A DNA stretch of 64,000 nucleotides from Sediminibacillus albus (GTDB taxonomy: Bacteria; Bacillota; Bacilli; Bacillales; Amphibacillaceae). Position 1 is the stretch's first letter. Each line of letters begins with the position of its first letter. Shown in pieces: positions 15,944 to 25,811 of the stretch. The notes under the pieces are model-generated. The model was not told the origin of the DNA and searched no databases. It was given only the letters and a program-made list of their open reading frames with translations. Made by a program: the position numbers and the translations under genes. The stretch lies in the NCBI RefSeq assembly GCF_900101125.1, contig NZ_FNFL01000001.1, forward strand, positions 992,001 through 1,056,000. Direction: 5' to 3'.

Positions 15944-17893
15944 ATGGACTTTTTTGATAGATTTGCCATACCACATCCAAGCCCGGTAATATACGCAGCG
16001 ATGGTCGCCATTACGCTAACTGTAATTGCCATAGTCGCAGGCATCACCTATACGAAAAAATGGGGTTACCTGTGGCGCGAATGGTTAACAACTGTCGACC
16101 ATAAGCGGATTGGAATGATGTACCTTGTCTCTGCCTTGCTGATGCTGTTTAGAGGTGGAGCAGATGCCATCATGATGCGTGCGCAAACGGCTTTGCCGGA
16201 AAACACGCTGCTAGATTCACAGCATTATAATGAAATATTCACCACTCACGGGGTAGTTATGATCATCTTCATGGCAATGGCTTTTATTATGGCCTTAATG
16301 AACTTCGTCGTTCCGCTGCAAATTGGCGCTCGTGACGTAGCTTTCCCGCGATTAAATGCCTTAAGCTTCTGGCTGTATTTCTGGGGAGCAATGTTATTCA
16401 ACATTTCCTTTGTTATCGGTGGTTCTCCAGATGCTGGATGGACTTCCTATTTTCCACTGGCAGGAAACGAATTCAGCCAGTCGGTGGGTACAAACTATTA
16501 TATGATTGCTATTCAAATAGCCGGTCTAGGTACATTAATTACTGGAATTAATTTTATCGTTACAATTCTTAAAATGAGAGCCCCTGGCATGACCCTGATG
16601 AAAATGCCGATGTTTACCTGGTCTGCATTGATTACTAACTTGATCATTGCCTTCGCTTTCCCGGTATTAACTGTGGCGCTTGCTATGGGAACCATGGACC
16701 GGCTGTTCGGCACAAACTTCTTTACTACGACTAACGGCGGAATGGATATGCTTTGGGCCAACCTTTTCTGGGTATGGGGCCATCCAGAGGTTTATATCTT
16801 AATATTACCCGCATTTGGTATTTACAGTGAAATTATTCCGACATTCGCACGGCGAAACTTGTATGGATATAAATCGATGGTTGCCTCGATTGTTTTAATC
16901 TCGGTACTCTCCTTTGTCGTGTGGGTTCACCATTTCTTTACCATGGGACAGGGAGCAATGGTTAACAGTATCTTCTCCATTACTACGATGGCAATTGCAA
17001 TTCCGACTGGGATTAAAATATTTAACTGGCTGTTTACATTATGGAAAGGAAAAATTACTATTACCGTTCCAATGCTTTACTCCATTGGTTTTATTCCAAT
17101 CTTTACGATTGGCGGTGTAACTGGTGTAATGCTCGGAATGTCAGCTGCTGACTATCAATACCATAACACGATGTTCTTAGTTGCCCACTTCCACTTAGTA
17201 ATCATTCCTGGAGTAGTGTTTGCTATGCTTGCCGGACTTACCTATTGGTGGCCAAAAATGTTCGGATTTATGCTTAATGAACGGATAGGAAAATGGGCAT
17301 TCTGGTTTATATCGATTGGTACATGTGTCGCCTTCTTCCCAATGTTTATCTCGGGGCTTGATGGTCAGGCACGTCGGATGTACACCTATTCGGAAGCAAC
17401 TGGCTTCGGCATTTGGAACATGCTTTCCTTCGCTGGCGCATTAATGCTTGCTGCAGGTTTTGTGTTAATCGTCTATAACATTTATTACAGTACTCGCTAT
17501 GCATCAAGAGATATTAGTTCAGACCCATGGGATGCACGTTCTCTTGAATGGGCGACACACACACCGGTGCCGGATTATAACTTTGCGATTACGCCGCAGG
17601 TTGATTCCAGTGAAGCTTTCTGGGATTCAAAGAAAAACGGCCATACCTTATATAAAGGTAAGTATAAAGAAATTCACATGCCGAGTAACAGTGGTGTTCC
17701 CTTTATCATGAGTGCCATCTTCTTTGTATTTGGGTTTGCCATGGTATTCAGTATATGGATTCTTGCAATTGTGGCACTGCTCGGCATCTTTGCCTGCTTA
17801 ATACACCGTTCCTTTGAACAGGATCACGGATACCATATACCGGTAGAAGAAATAAAAGAAACAGAAGAAACACTGGGAGGTGCGAAGCAATGA
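15944..17893 (+). CDS. qoxB: Cytochrome aa3 quinol oxidase subunit I
   Basis: A 649-aa heme-copper oxidase catalytic subunit, about 14-15 membrane helices. Ligand motifs: HGVVMI (low-spin heme histidine), WGHPEVYIL (CuB histidine cross-linked to tyrosine), VHHFFTMG (CuB pair), and HFHLVI (heme a3 and low-spin heme histidines). It reduces oxygen to water using menaquinol and pumps protons. ATG behind AAAGGAG; its end overlaps qoxC by 4 bp. Confidence 0.96.
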   Translation: MDFFDRFAIPHPSPVIYAAMVAITLTVIAIVAGITYTKKWGYLWREWLTTVDHKRIGMMYLVSALLMLFRGGADAIMMRAQTALPENTLLDSQHYNEIFTTHGVVMIIFMAMAFIMALMNFVVPLQIGARDVAFPRLNALSFWLYFWGAMLFNISFVIGGSPDAGWTSYFPLAGNEFSQSVGTNYYMIAIQIAGLGTLITGINFIVTILKMRAPGMTLMKMPMFTWSALITNLIIAFAFPVLTVALAMGTMDRLFGTNFFTTTNGGMDMLWANLFWVWGHPEVYILILPAFGIYSEIIPTFARRNLYGYKSMVASIVLISVLSFVVWVHHFFTMGQGAMVNSIFSITTMAIAIPTGIKIFNWLFTLWKGKITITVPMLYSIGFIPIFTIGGVTGVMLGMSAADYQYHNTMFLVAHFHLVIIPGVVFAMLAGLTYWWPKMFGFMLNERIGKWAFWFISIGTCVAFFPMFISGLDGQARRMYTYSEATGFGIWNMLSFAGALMLAAGFVLIVYNIYYSTRYASRDISSDPWDARSLEWATHTPVPDYNFAITPQVDSSEAFWDSKKNGHTLYKGKYKEIHMPSNSGVPFIMSAIFFVFGFAMVFSIWILAIVALLGIFACLIHRSFEQDHGYHIPVEEIKETEETLGGAKQ

Positions 17894-18486
17894 AGACTGA
17901 TCACACTCAGCCTCTCGAATACAGCACAGAACAGAATAACTTAAATATCCTGGGCTTCTGGATTTTTTTAGGGGCAGAAATCATGTTGTTCGGCACCCTG
18001 TTTGCCTCTTACTTCACGCTAGTAGATCGTACTGGGGGCGGCCCGTCTGGAGCTGAGATTTTTGAAATTACTCCAGTCATGTTCGAGACCTTCCTGCTGT
18101 TGACCAGTAGTTTTACGATTGGACTCGGCGTACATGCGATGCGCTTACTAAACAAGAAAGCAACGTTGGTTTTCTTCGGGATTACTCTGCTCCTTGGTTT
18201 GGCATTTTTAGGTTTTGAAGTGTTTGAATTCTTCACCTATGTAGAGGAAGGTGCAGCACTGCAAACGAGTGCCTTTACCTCTATTCTGCTAACCACATTG
18301 GGAACACATGGAGCGCACGTAACATTCGGTTTGTTTTGGGGAATAGCCATTATGATGCAAATCAAGCAACGGGGCTTGACTCCTGAAACAGCCAATAAAT
18401 CATTCATTTTCTCGCTCTACTGGCATTTCTTAGACGTTGTTTGGATTTTCATTTTCAGCTTCGTCTACTTGAAAGGAATGATGTAA
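17890..18486 (+). CDS. qoxC: Cytochrome aa3 quinol oxidase subunit III
   Basis: A 198-aa membrane protein with five helices and the subunit III pattern ([20 protein letters not shown] near the start, [14 protein letters not shown], then [20 protein letters not shown] at the end). Start overlaps the stop of qoxB (ATGA) and qoxD begins 1 bp after its own stop, so translation is coupled. Confidence 0.95.
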   Translation: MKTDHTQPLEYSTEQNNLNILGFWIFLGAEIMLFGTLFASYFTLVDRTGGGPSGAEIFEITPVMFETFLLLTSSFTIGLGVHAMRLLNKKATLVFFGITLLLGLAFLGFEVFEFFTYVEEGAALQTSAFTSILLTTLGTHGAHVTFGLFWGIAIMMQIKQRGLTPETANKSFIFSLYWHFLDVVWIFIFSFVYLKGMM

Positions 18487-18487
18487 T

Positions 18488-18769
18488 ATGAAAGAATTAT
18501 TCCCGCGAAAACAAGTAATGGGCTTTGTTTTCTCCTTAGTCCTGACGATCGTTGCTCTGTCGGTATATTTCCTGAACATGTCATTCGCTGTTGGTATGAC
18601 TGTACTGCTCGTCACTGCCTTTATCCAGGCGGGACTACAGCTAATTGTGTTCATGCATGCTGGGGAATCAGAGGATAAAGGAAGTATCTATATCAATATA
18701 TTTTACGGGGTCATTGTAGCTTTGCTTACCGTCTTTGGTACGCTATTAGCCATGATCTGGGGTTATTAA
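18488..18769 (+). CDS. qoxD: Cytochrome aa3 quinol oxidase subunit IV
   Basis: A 93-aa protein with three hydrophobic helices and the conserved HAGESEDKG loop of prokaryotic subunit IV (COX4_pro). Last gene of the operon, followed 3 bp later by a strong hairpin terminator. Confidence 0.94.
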   Translation: MKELFPRKQVMGFVFSLVLTIVALSVYFLNMSFAVGMTVLLVTAFIQAGLQLIVFMHAGESEDKGSIYINIFYGVIVALLTVFGTLLAMIWGY

Positions 18770-18771
18770 AA

Positions 18772-18797
18772 AATGAGCGCCTTTTAAGGCGCTCATT
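18772..18797. terminator. Bidirectional terminator between qoxD and the small membrane gene
   Basis: AATGAGCGCCTT and AAGGCGCTCATT form a near-perfect stem with T-rich sequence after it on the plus strand (TTTTTTTT) and A-rich sequence before it, so it can serve both convergent genes. Confidence 0.9.
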
Positions 18798-19041
18798 TTT
18801 TTTGCATAGTCGGAACTATTTGTTTATGATGCGCGATTTTCTCCAAAGTTTCTTCTGTTGCAACAAAAAACACGCCCATTAGAAAGATAAACACAGCACC
18901 CATGACAGTTCCTATACCAATTGGAGTTAAAATACTGGGACCGCTTGCAAAGAAACCGAACATAAACATCATAATTCCTGCTGTAAGAACGATACCGCCT
19001 GTATATTTCGTCGCATTGAGTATTTGAGCTTTAGTTACCAT
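18793..19041 (-). CDS. Small two-helix membrane protein
   Basis: An 82-aa protein, ATG eight bases behind AAAGGAGGA. Two hydrophobic segments (about 14-34 and 39-62) and a basic, His-containing cytoplasmic tail. No family recognised. The stop codon lies in the shared terminator with qoxD. Confidence 0.75.
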   Translation of the reverse strand: MVTKAQILNATKYTGGIVLTAGIMMFMFGFFASGPSILTPIGIGTVMGAVFIFLMGVFFVATEETLEKIAHHKQIVPTMQKK

Positions 19042-19071
19042 AGCGCTTCATCCTCCTTTAATCTTATCTAT

Positions 19072-19100
19072 ATTATCCACCTTGTTCACAATTTTGTCAA
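19072..19100 (-). promoter_or_regulatory. SigmaA-type promoter of the small membrane gene
   Basis: On the minus strand TTGACA (19095-19100), exactly 17 bp, and GATAAT (19072-19077), about 30 bp before the start codon. Confidence 0.75.
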
Positions 19101-19305
19101 AACATTGTTACAGTTTTGTGTACTTTTTCTCTCTTCTTACTATTTCCGGTTCTGGAGGGATTGAAACGTACGGATGGCGATTACCATGATGCTGTTTGTG
19201 CGAGTTAATATTACGCTAACAGATAAAGCAATCCGGGAGGTTTTGACGATTAGAAGTGATATAATACGAGGTCCTCTTGATTCAGCTTCAGTCTTCTTCC
19301 TAATT

Positions 19306-19396
19306 GGATACCTGACATTTGTCCAGTATCCTCACTTTTTCCTCCGTGAAATAATACTCATTAGGGCTAACCCCTACTGAAGAAGTAAGGGTTAGC
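19306..19396. other. Two hairpins in an otherwise empty 375-bp gap
   Basis: A palindrome at 19306-19331 (GGATAC and GTATCC arms with inner GACA/TGTC) and a second, stronger hairpin at 19366-19396 (GCTAACCC and GGGTTAGC arms) followed on the plus strand by ACTCTTTTCATTTTT. The second may terminate transcription of the Gln-rich gene or incoming plus-strand transcripts. The short frame at 19174-19380 has no RBS and is not called. Confidence 0.45.
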
Positions 19397-19415
19397 ACTC
19401 TTTTCATTTTTGCAG

Positions 19416-19892
19416 TTATTTCAACTGATTGGCTAACGAATCTTGTTGTCCTTGCTGCTGACTCATTTGGTTTTGCTGGCCTTGGGATTGTCCCTGCTGT
19501 TGTTGATTCATTTTGGATAATTGTTGTTGTGCTTGTCCAAGCGATTGGTTAATTTGGTTAAGAGCCTGGTTTGACTGTACATGCTGCAACCCTTGATTCA
19601 AGGTTTGGATTGCTTGTTGAATGGATTGCTGAAGTTGTTGGTCAGTCTGTTGTAATTGCTGTTGAGTTTGCCCGCTGAATTGCTGGATTTGTTCCAACAA
19701 TTGATTTTGCAGTCCTTCTGTTTGCTGCTGGCTCAACCCTTGCTGCTGGCCTTGGCTCTGTTGTTGATTATTCAACTGTGATACAGAGCGTTCTAATTTA
19801 CTCAACTGGCTTTTAAATGATCCTAATTCCTCGGCAACCTCAGCATCTGCTGCTCTTTTTGCCCTCGACTCAACCACTTTCTTTTCATCCAT
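19416..19892 (-). CDS. Glutamine-rich low-complexity protein
   Basis: Start taken at ATG 19890-19892 behind AAGGAGGAATG; the longer frame adds an unrelated head. The 158-aa product begins with a charged helical part (DEKKVVESRAKRAADAEVAEE) and continues as a Gln/Asn/Ser-rich region with over a third glutamine and heptad-like leucines (LLEQIQQFSG, ALNQINQSLGQAQQQLSK). It lacks a signal peptide. Such composition recalls Gln-rich spore coat or coiled-coil proteins of bacilli. Function unknown. Confidence 0.7.
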   Translation of the reverse strand: MDEKKVVESRAKRAADAEVAEELGSFKSQLSKLERSVSQLNNQQQSQGQQQGLSQQQTEGLQNQLLEQIQQFSGQTQQQLQQTDQQLQQSIQQAIQTLNQGLQHVQSNQALNQINQSLGQAQQQLSKMNQQQQGQSQGQQNQMSQQQGQQDSLANQLK

Positions 19893-20119
19893 TCGATCAT
19901 TCCTCCTTGAATTTTGTGGTGAAACAATAGTTATAGTTCTACAAAGCGGGCAATTAGATACCCCAAAAAAAATGCCGGTTTTCCCCAAATTTCTCCTTTT
20001 ATTTCATTAGATTATTTAGCGCTTCGCAGAAAAAAACGAACGGATAAGACAGCTGGTTTTTACTAGGAATTGGATTAATGGCAACAATAAGAAAGGATAA
20101 ACTGCATGGGAGGCCTACT

Positions 20120-20851
20120 ATGATTGACGAAACAATTGTTGTCATTGTCCGAGTTGTTATTTCTTTTTTTACCTTATTAATTTTTACGAGGCTGCTTGGC
20201 AAACAGGAAGTCGGGCAATTAACTTTTTTTGATTATATTAATGGAATAACAATTGGTTCGATTGCAGCAACGTTAGCCACCGATTTGTCAGCAAGAGCCT
20301 GGACTCATTGGGTCGGCCTAGTCGGATATGCATTACTAACTGGATTATTGCAATATATCACGATTAAAAACCGTTATTTGGGAAAGGTATTAGACGGAGA
20401 GCCAACTGTCGTCATAGAGGATGGTAAAATATTAGAGAAAAATTTAAACCAAATGCGCGTTAAAATCGGGGAATTAATGACATTGCTGCGCGCTCAAAAA
20501 GTATTCGATATAACCCAGGTGGAGTACGCCATTTTCGAGATAAACGGGGAACTCTCTGTAAAACAAAAAGCCGAGTACCTTCCGGTTACCCGGAAGGATT
20601 TACAAATCCCATCCGCCTCGAGCGGTCTTGCCACTGAGGTTATCCAGGACGGCATTGTCATTGAACAAAACCTTCAACAAAGGAAAAAAGATAAAGCCTG
20701 GCTGCGCCAACAGCTGCAGGCAAATGGGATAGAAAAAGAAAAACAAGTCGCTTATGCACTGATACTGCCTAATGGAAAATTATATGTAGACAAATTTGAT
20801 GACCAAATAGGCAAGGAAGCTGATATGAGCGATTATGAAGGACCTTATTAA
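20120..20851 (+). CDS. DUF421 (YetF-type) membrane protein
   Basis: ATG 20120 behind GGGAGG. The 243-aa product has three N-terminal helices, including the DUF421 signature RLLGKQEVGQLTFFDYINGI, then the soluble YetF repeat (GEPTVVIEDGKI, LNQMRVKIGELMTLLRAQ, VEYAIFEINGELSV). B. subtilis relatives (YetF, YdfR, YrbG family) are membrane proteins found in spores. It pairs with a downstream DUF4363 gene, a common arrangement. Confidence 0.88.
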   Translation: MIDETIVVIVRVVISFFTLLIFTRLLGKQEVGQLTFFDYINGITIGSIAATLATDLSARAWTHWVGLVGYALLTGLLQYITIKNRYLGKVLDGEPTVVIEDGKILEKNLNQMRVKIGELMTLLRAQKVFDITQVEYAIFEINGELSVKQKAEYLPVTRKDLQIPSASSGLATEVIQDGIVIEQNLQQRKKDKAWLRQQLQANGIEKEKQVAYALILPNGKLYVDKFDDQIGKEADMSDYEGPY

Positions 20852-20868
20852 TCGTAGAGGTGACAGTG

Positions 20869-21234
20869 ATGAAAAAATTTTCATTGCACGCTATTCCCCT
20901 GCTAACACTGGTTTTTTTTATCGCCATCATGCACAGCGGGATTGTATTAAAAAACCCAATGGGAACGGAGGACCGCCTTTATCAGTCTGTCAATAAATTA
21001 GAGGAGAACGTAAAAGACAAAGATTGGTCCAGCGCGAAAAAAGAAGTCCGTTATATCGAAAATGCTTGGAAAAAGGTCGTCAGACGGATTCAATTTAGTG
21101 TGGAAAGGGAATATCTTTTGGAAATAAGCGGTACGATTTCCCGGATCAAAGGGGGAATTGAAGCGCAAGACGACCAAGCAGTGTTAGAAGAAATATATTA
21201 TTATTATGGACAATGGCATAGTTTGGCTACTTAA
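20869..21234 (+). CDS. DUF4363 family protein
   Basis: A 121-aa protein from ATG 20869 behind AGAGGTG. One N-terminal membrane helix, then a soluble helical domain (VNKLEENVKDKDWSSAKKEV, later YYYGQWHSL) typical of DUF4363. It follows the DUF421 gene by 17 bp, so the two are probably co-transcribed and may act together at the membrane. Molecular function unknown. Confidence 0.8.
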   Translation: MKKFSLHAIPLLTLVFFIAIMHSGIVLKNPMGTEDRLYQSVNKLEENVKDKDWSSAKKEVRYIENAWKKVVRRIQFSVEREYLLEISGTISRIKGGIEAQDDQAVLEEIYYYYGQWHSLAT

Positions 21235-21259
21235 TCCACCAGGCCACAGAATGTGGTTT

Positions 21260-22753
21260 CTAATATGCCTCTCCATCCTCATTGACATACAGTGACTTTA
21301 TAATGGTTCGTTGGAATTTCTCGCCAGCTTTCTTTCCCTCCACTTCCATTGTCATGTTATAAATCCCTTCACCAAGCTTTGGAAGTTTATATCCGGAGTT
21401 TTGATCACCATCTATCTTCACTTTTCCTTTTTTCCATTTACCATTCTTATAAAATTCAATCGTTGCATTCGTTTTTACTTGTAATTGCTTGTTTTTATGA
21501 TGCAGCTTTACATCTTTGCCTGAAACATCTAACGTAAGCTCTTCATTAAGAGGGCTATCAATGGTCACATTCAACAAATAGCTTTGCTTCCGGCTGGACA
21601 CTGCTTCTAACGACCATTTTCCGCCCTCTGGCATTGGGATCGTTACCGTATGATGATATGCCCCGGCAAAGTATTCCGTTAAATCAGGCTCCACTGTAAA
21701 AGAATCATATTGCTTATCAGAGCCATTCTCCAGACGAAGCTTTGGCGTTTTTATATCACTAATCCAATCGACGGTCATTTCTTTGGCCCCGTTTTCTATA
21801 TAAAAGGATTCCGTGTGCCTGCCGATAAATTCCCCGCCTCGAATATAGGCGGCAGATGACACAGCGTCAGGAGTAGCCGTTGCCTGTGTACTTTGCGCTG
21901 AAGTTGTTGATGAGGTAATTCCGTTTTCAAATAGATAATTTTCGAAAAGGCTAAAAGTAGCTGATCCTTCTTTAATAGTCGAGTGCGTCCATTCACCGAC
22001 ACTTATTTCGGTCCCGGATGGGAGTCTTGAGCTAGCCACCGTCACTGCTCCATCGTTCGGACCATAGCTGCTCAAGTAGAGGCTTCCCCAGTATAAAGAA
22101 CTGCCAAAGCTCCCCCTTTTTGTTCCGCCCAGCGTATAAAAAGGGACGGCATTTACAAGCGCATGACTATCTGTCGTTGACCGAAAGTAATCCATGTACC
22201 CTGTTTGCAATGAATAGGTAGCATCACTTTGACTTCCGAGAATGCCGGCCAGCCATCCTGCCCAGCTGCTGTAAGCCAGGTCAGCTAATTCGGATCCATG
22301 GTGCGGTGTTGACAACGTAATTACTTTTTCTACATAAGGATAAGCTCCGTAATGTACCAGGGCTGCCTGGGCATCTATTCCGCCCTTGCTGTGGGCAATG
22401 ACTACTACTTTCTTGCCAAAATGCTGAAACATCTCTTCTATTTTTGCCGCCAGAAGGGCACCGTTATCCCACATATCGTAGGAAGGATATAAATCGATAA
22501 ATGCTGTTTCATAGCCAGCCTGAAATGATGTGTCATACATATCATTTTCTTCCCACCATGTATAAGAGGAACTGTTAAGCCCATGGACAAACAGGATCGG
22601 GAAATTTTCCGGAAGAACATTGGCGGGAGTCGTTCCCACGTACCATTCACCTGGATTTCCCGGCGGATCATCTTTTCCAAAAGACCCCGCAGCAATCACC
22701 GATGGGAGTAAAAAAAGAAACAAGAAACTAGTCACAAGTACTTTTTTGAGCAT
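21260..22753 (-). CDS. Secreted lipase/esterase, alpha/beta hydrolase
   Basis: A 497-aa protein with a signal peptide (cleavage near residue 22). The alpha/beta hydrolase domain shows the oxyanion motif FVHGLN (55-60), the nucleophile elbow AHSKG (Ser122), and probable Asp234 (GPNDGA) and His257 (WTHS). TPHHGSELADLA after the nucleophile is typical of secreted bacillar triacylglycerol lipases. After a Ser/Thr/Ala linker near 280-295, about 200 C-terminal residues form beta-rich domains likely for substrate or wall binding. Monocistronic; RBS GGAGTGG. Confidence 0.85.
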   Translation of the reverse strand: MLKKVLVTSFLFLFLLPSVIAAGSFGKDDPPGNPGEWYVGTTPANVLPENFPILFVHGLNSSSYTWWEENDMYDTSFQAGYETAFIDLYPSYDMWDNGALLAAKIEEMFQHFGKKVVVIAHSKGGIDAQAALVHYGAYPYVEKVITLSTPHHGSELADLAYSSWAGWLAGILGSQSDATYSLQTGYMDYFRSTTDSHALVNAVPFYTLGGTKRGSFGSSLYWGSLYLSSYGPNDGAVTVASSRLPSGTEISVGEWTHSTIKEGSATFSLFENYLFENGITSSTTSAQSTQATATPDAVSSAAYIRGGEFIGRHTESFYIENGAKEMTVDWISDIKTPKLRLENGSDKQYDSFTVEPDLTEYFAGAYHHTVTIPMPEGGKWSLEAVSSRKQSYLLNVTIDSPLNEELTLDVSGKDVKLHHKNKQLQVKTNATIEFYKNGKWKKGKVKIDGDQNSGYKLPKLGEGIYNMTMEVEGKKAGEKFQRTIIKSLYVNEDGEAY

Positions 22754-22892
22754 TCCGCCACTCCTTTTGGATTACTTTTTTTAAACAAAAAGCATTCAAA
22801 AAGAGTATACAAATCAAATATAAAGATAGAACAAAATCAATGTAAAAAAAGTAAAGCAACTTACAACGGAACCCTGCAAAGCCGAACGATAA

Positions 22893-23388
22893 CAGCATAG
22901 GAAGTTTTAAAAGGCCATCTTCAAGCATTCGATTGATGAAAAAATTATTATAAATGGCAATCTAACAGTAGTATCAGATAAGCATTCGTACTGCGCTGCG
23001 GAAATACACTACGCTTTCCGCGGGCGGCTGGTGAGCCTCCTCGAGCCTGTGTTCTGCGGGGTCTCACCGAGGCCTTCCCTCCCGCAGGAGTCTCCGTGGA
23101 TTTCCTCCACTGAAAGTCTGTGTACTGTTTTCAACCAACAGCCCTATCATCGTAGCCAAAAATGGCTCCTTTATTTCCAGGGAGGCTGAGGCCGTGCCAA
23201 CGGAAAGCGAAGTACTCTGCCGGCGCAAGTTACGCACTGAACCTTGTTAAAAGGAAGAAATAGAGTTGTCTGTGTCCGCAGGTTATCTTAAACATTCGAA
23301 AAGGAAAATCGAACGAGCTCGAATCCTAAGGATTTCGAATCATCGTTCGATTTTTGCTTTAGCCGCTATCCTTTTGTCCCAACCTCTG
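22893..23388 (+). repeat. Interspersed repeat, copy B (collinear form)
   Basis: Same modules and orientation as copy A: AGTTTTAAAAGGCCATCTTC, core CTGCGGAAATACACTACGC, ACAGCCCTATCATCGTAGCC, and tail hairpin AAAATCGAACGA / TCGTTCGATTTT at about 23308-23358 followed by CTTTTGTCCCAACC. Placed between the lipase start and the MMPL gene end. Confidence 0.85.
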
Positions 23389-23442
23389 AAAATCTCAGCC
23401 TATTAAGGATAAGGATGCGGCTTATCCTTAAAGTACAGCAAA

Positions 23443-25683
23443 TTACTGTGAACCTTTCTCCTTGTCCGTGGCTTCTTTTTTCCATAATGCCCCAGGCCAA
23501 AAAGCATATTTGCCAAGGACAGTGGTGATTGCCGGTACTAGTAAAGGCCTTACGATAAAGGTATCCAATAAAACACCGATAGCTGTTACAGCTCCAAATT
23601 GGACAAGCACTTGCATCGGCATTACTGCCAACACCGAAAAGGTCCCTGCCAAAATCAATCCTGCCGAAGTGATTACACTGCTGGTTTCGCCAACCCCTTC
23701 AGCAATCGCTTGTTTCAACGGCATCCGTTTACGGTTTCTCCATATGCTCGAGATCATAAATATATTGTAATCACCGCCTAGTGCTACTAAGAAAACAAAC
23801 GCGTATAACGGGATTAACCCCTGCATGGCAGCTTCACCCATCAAATAATGAATCAGGAGCCATCCTAAGCCTAATGCAGACAAGAAAGATAGGACAACCG
23901 TCAGCAACAAATAAGCCATGGCGGTAACAGAACGCAAATATACAAGCAGCAAAGCAGCTATTATCACTAAAATTACAGGAATAATGATATTCTGGTCGCG
24001 GCTTGTTATTTCTTCGGTATCATACAAGCCAGCTGTTTCTCCTCCTAGCCACACTTGCTCTTCAGCACGGTTGGCACCAGCTTGTTTAAGGGCTGCGACA
24101 GCTGCGACAGCAGCTGCCTTGAGCTCTGGAATCGTCTCCACAGCTTCGGTTGAATATGGGTCAATCGCTAACGTGACAGTATATTGAACGAAATTTGGAT
24201 CCTTTACACCCGCTTCCGGTTCACTGACACTTTCCACATGTCCCAGCGAAGAAAGGGCATTTTTCAAGTCGATTTTTTCTCCTCTTGTATCTATAATCAG
24301 CTGGACCGGAGCTATTTCCCCTTCAGGATAATGCTCAGCAATGATGGAAAACCCTTCCCTTGACGGCATATCTTCCGGAAAAGAGTCCAGCACGCCGTAA
24401 GTATAATCAATTTTCGGCACTAACGCAGCCAGCCCTCCTAAGAAGATAATACAACTAATAATGATGGGCCATGGCTTCTCGATCACCAGCCGGCCTGCCG
24501 CTCTGCTAAAACGGCTTCTGCTATTCTGCTGACGGACAGGCTTGCCTTTCTTTTTCTCTAAATCGTCTGCCATTTTTTCAGTTCTAGGTATAAATGGGAA
24601 AAATGCCATTCTGCCAAACAGTGCCAAAATGGCAGGCAGGAGCGTCAGGACTGCGACACACATAATGACTATCGCCAGACTAAATGGCACGGCAAACCGG
24701 TCATAGGATGCATACTGTGCGAGAGACAAGGTTAACAAACCTACTGCCGTTGTTAAGGCGCTCATCATTATTGCCCCGCCTGAATTGGCGATTGCCAACT
24801 GCAATGCTTTATACTTATTTGGCTCCAAATGTAATTCATCTCTGTACCTGGATACGAGAAACAAGCAATAATCGGTACCCGCCCCAAATAACAGCACCGT
24901 CATGATGGAAACCGCCTGGGCATCGACAACAATCCATTCTTCCCTGGCCATAAATCCAAGCAGCGGACTGAGTAAACCATAGGCAAATCCTACCCCGATC
25001 AATGGCACAACCGCCAATATCGGTGAGCGGTATAAAACGATAAGTAACACCAGTACAAGTAATACAGTTGCAATAAGTAACGTAATATCAGCCTGGCTGA
25101 ACAATTCCGTTGTATCTGTCTGGATCCCTGCTGGACCAGTAAAGCGGAGGTGCAGCCCTTGTTCGGATAAATTCCGGCCAAGAACGTTTTCTTCCGTGAG
25201 GTTAGCAAGTTTTCTTTCTAATGCTTCCAGTGAATTTTGCAATTCTTCCGTTGATGAATTATCTTCAAAGAATACCGGAGTAGTTAGGGCCATACTGTCT
25301 TCTGACGTGGATTCCTGCAATGCCTGAATGGGCATATCGGCAAAATCCGGAACCATCGATTGATGAGCGAGCGGCAATTTTTTCAGCTCTCCATACAAGT
25401 CTTGGACCACTTGGATATCCGCATTAGTTAATCCGCCGTCCCGGTACCATACCAGTAACAGCGGGACACCGGAATCATCAGGGAATTGCTCTTCTGCCAG
25501 CCTAGCCGCTTCGACTGACATAGCTTCCGCTGGAAGTAAATTGTTAGAACCTGCCTCTTGATCGTTCACCTGGGGCCAAATTGATGACAAAAGAGCAACA
25601 AGCAGAAGCCACACGGCCAAAGTCATCCACCTGCTTTTAGATCGTGCAGCTATAGTTGCCAAACGACGCAAAAAATTATTCAT
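23443..25683 (-). CDS. MMPL-type RND transporter
   Basis: A 746-aa membrane protein with two repeats of one helix, an extracellular domain, and five helices, about 12 helices in all. Signature segments: VLLFGAGTDYCLFLVSRYRD in the first half and FLVALGGDYNIFMISSIWRN in the second, with the paired charged residues of the proton path (GTDYCLF, GGDYNIF). MMPL proteins export lipids or drugs using proton motive force; bacillar relatives (YdfJ, YdgH) are drug or stress exporters. Divergent from a TetR-family gene that probably represses it. Confidence 0.92.
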   Translation of the reverse strand: MNNFLRRLATIAARSKSRWMTLAVWLLLVALLSSIWPQVNDQEAGSNNLLPAEAMSVEAARLAEEQFPDDSGVPLLLVWYRDGGLTNADIQVVQDLYGELKKLPLAHQSMVPDFADMPIQALQESTSEDSMALTTPVFFEDNSSTEELQNSLEALERKLANLTEENVLGRNLSEQGLHLRFTGPAGIQTDTTELFSQADITLLIATVLLVLVLLIVLYRSPILAVVPLIGVGFAYGLLSPLLGFMAREEWIVVDAQAVSIMTVLLFGAGTDYCLFLVSRYRDELHLEPNKYKALQLAIANSGGAIMMSALTTAVGLLTLSLAQYASYDRFAVPFSLAIVIMCVAVLTLLPAILALFGRMAFFPFIPRTEKMADDLEKKKGKPVRQQNSRSRFSRAAGRLVIEKPWPIIISCIIFLGGLAALVPKIDYTYGVLDSFPEDMPSREGFSIIAEHYPEGEIAPVQLIIDTRGEKIDLKNALSSLGHVESVSEPEAGVKDPNFVQYTVTLAIDPYSTEAVETIPELKAAAVAAVAALKQAGANRAEEQVWLGGETAGLYDTEEITSRDQNIIIPVILVIIAALLLVYLRSVTAMAYLLLTVVLSFLSALGLGWLLIHYLMGEAAMQGLIPLYAFVFLVALGGDYNIFMISSIWRNRKRMPLKQAIAEGVGETSSVITSAGLILAGTFSVLAVMPMQVLVQFGAVTAIGVLLDTFIVRPLLVPAITTVLGKYAFWPGALWKKEATDKEKGSQ

Positions 25684-25712
25684 TAATAATCCCCTTCTCC
25701 CTTGTTCCCATA

Positions 25713-25741
25713 ATTATATATACTGGTTAGTTAATTTTCAA
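25713..25741 (-). promoter_or_regulatory. Promoter of the MMPL gene with probable TetR operator in the spacer
   Basis: On the minus strand TTGAAA (25736-25741), a 17-bp spacer, and TATAAT (25713-25718). The spacer contains TTAACTAACCAGT, resembling operator half-sites of TetR-family regulators, so the divergent regulator could block polymerase directly. The operator assignment is an inference. Confidence 0.65.
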
Positions 25742-25811
25742 CACTTTCATTAATGGACAACTTGTATCTATGGTATACTTGCACGAAACAGCGTACAAGG
25801 AGAGAACAAGT

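Noticed and set aside
19174-19380. 68-codon plus-strand frame in the gap before the Gln-rich gene
   Set aside because: No RBS, composition unlike a protein, and it spans two hairpins.
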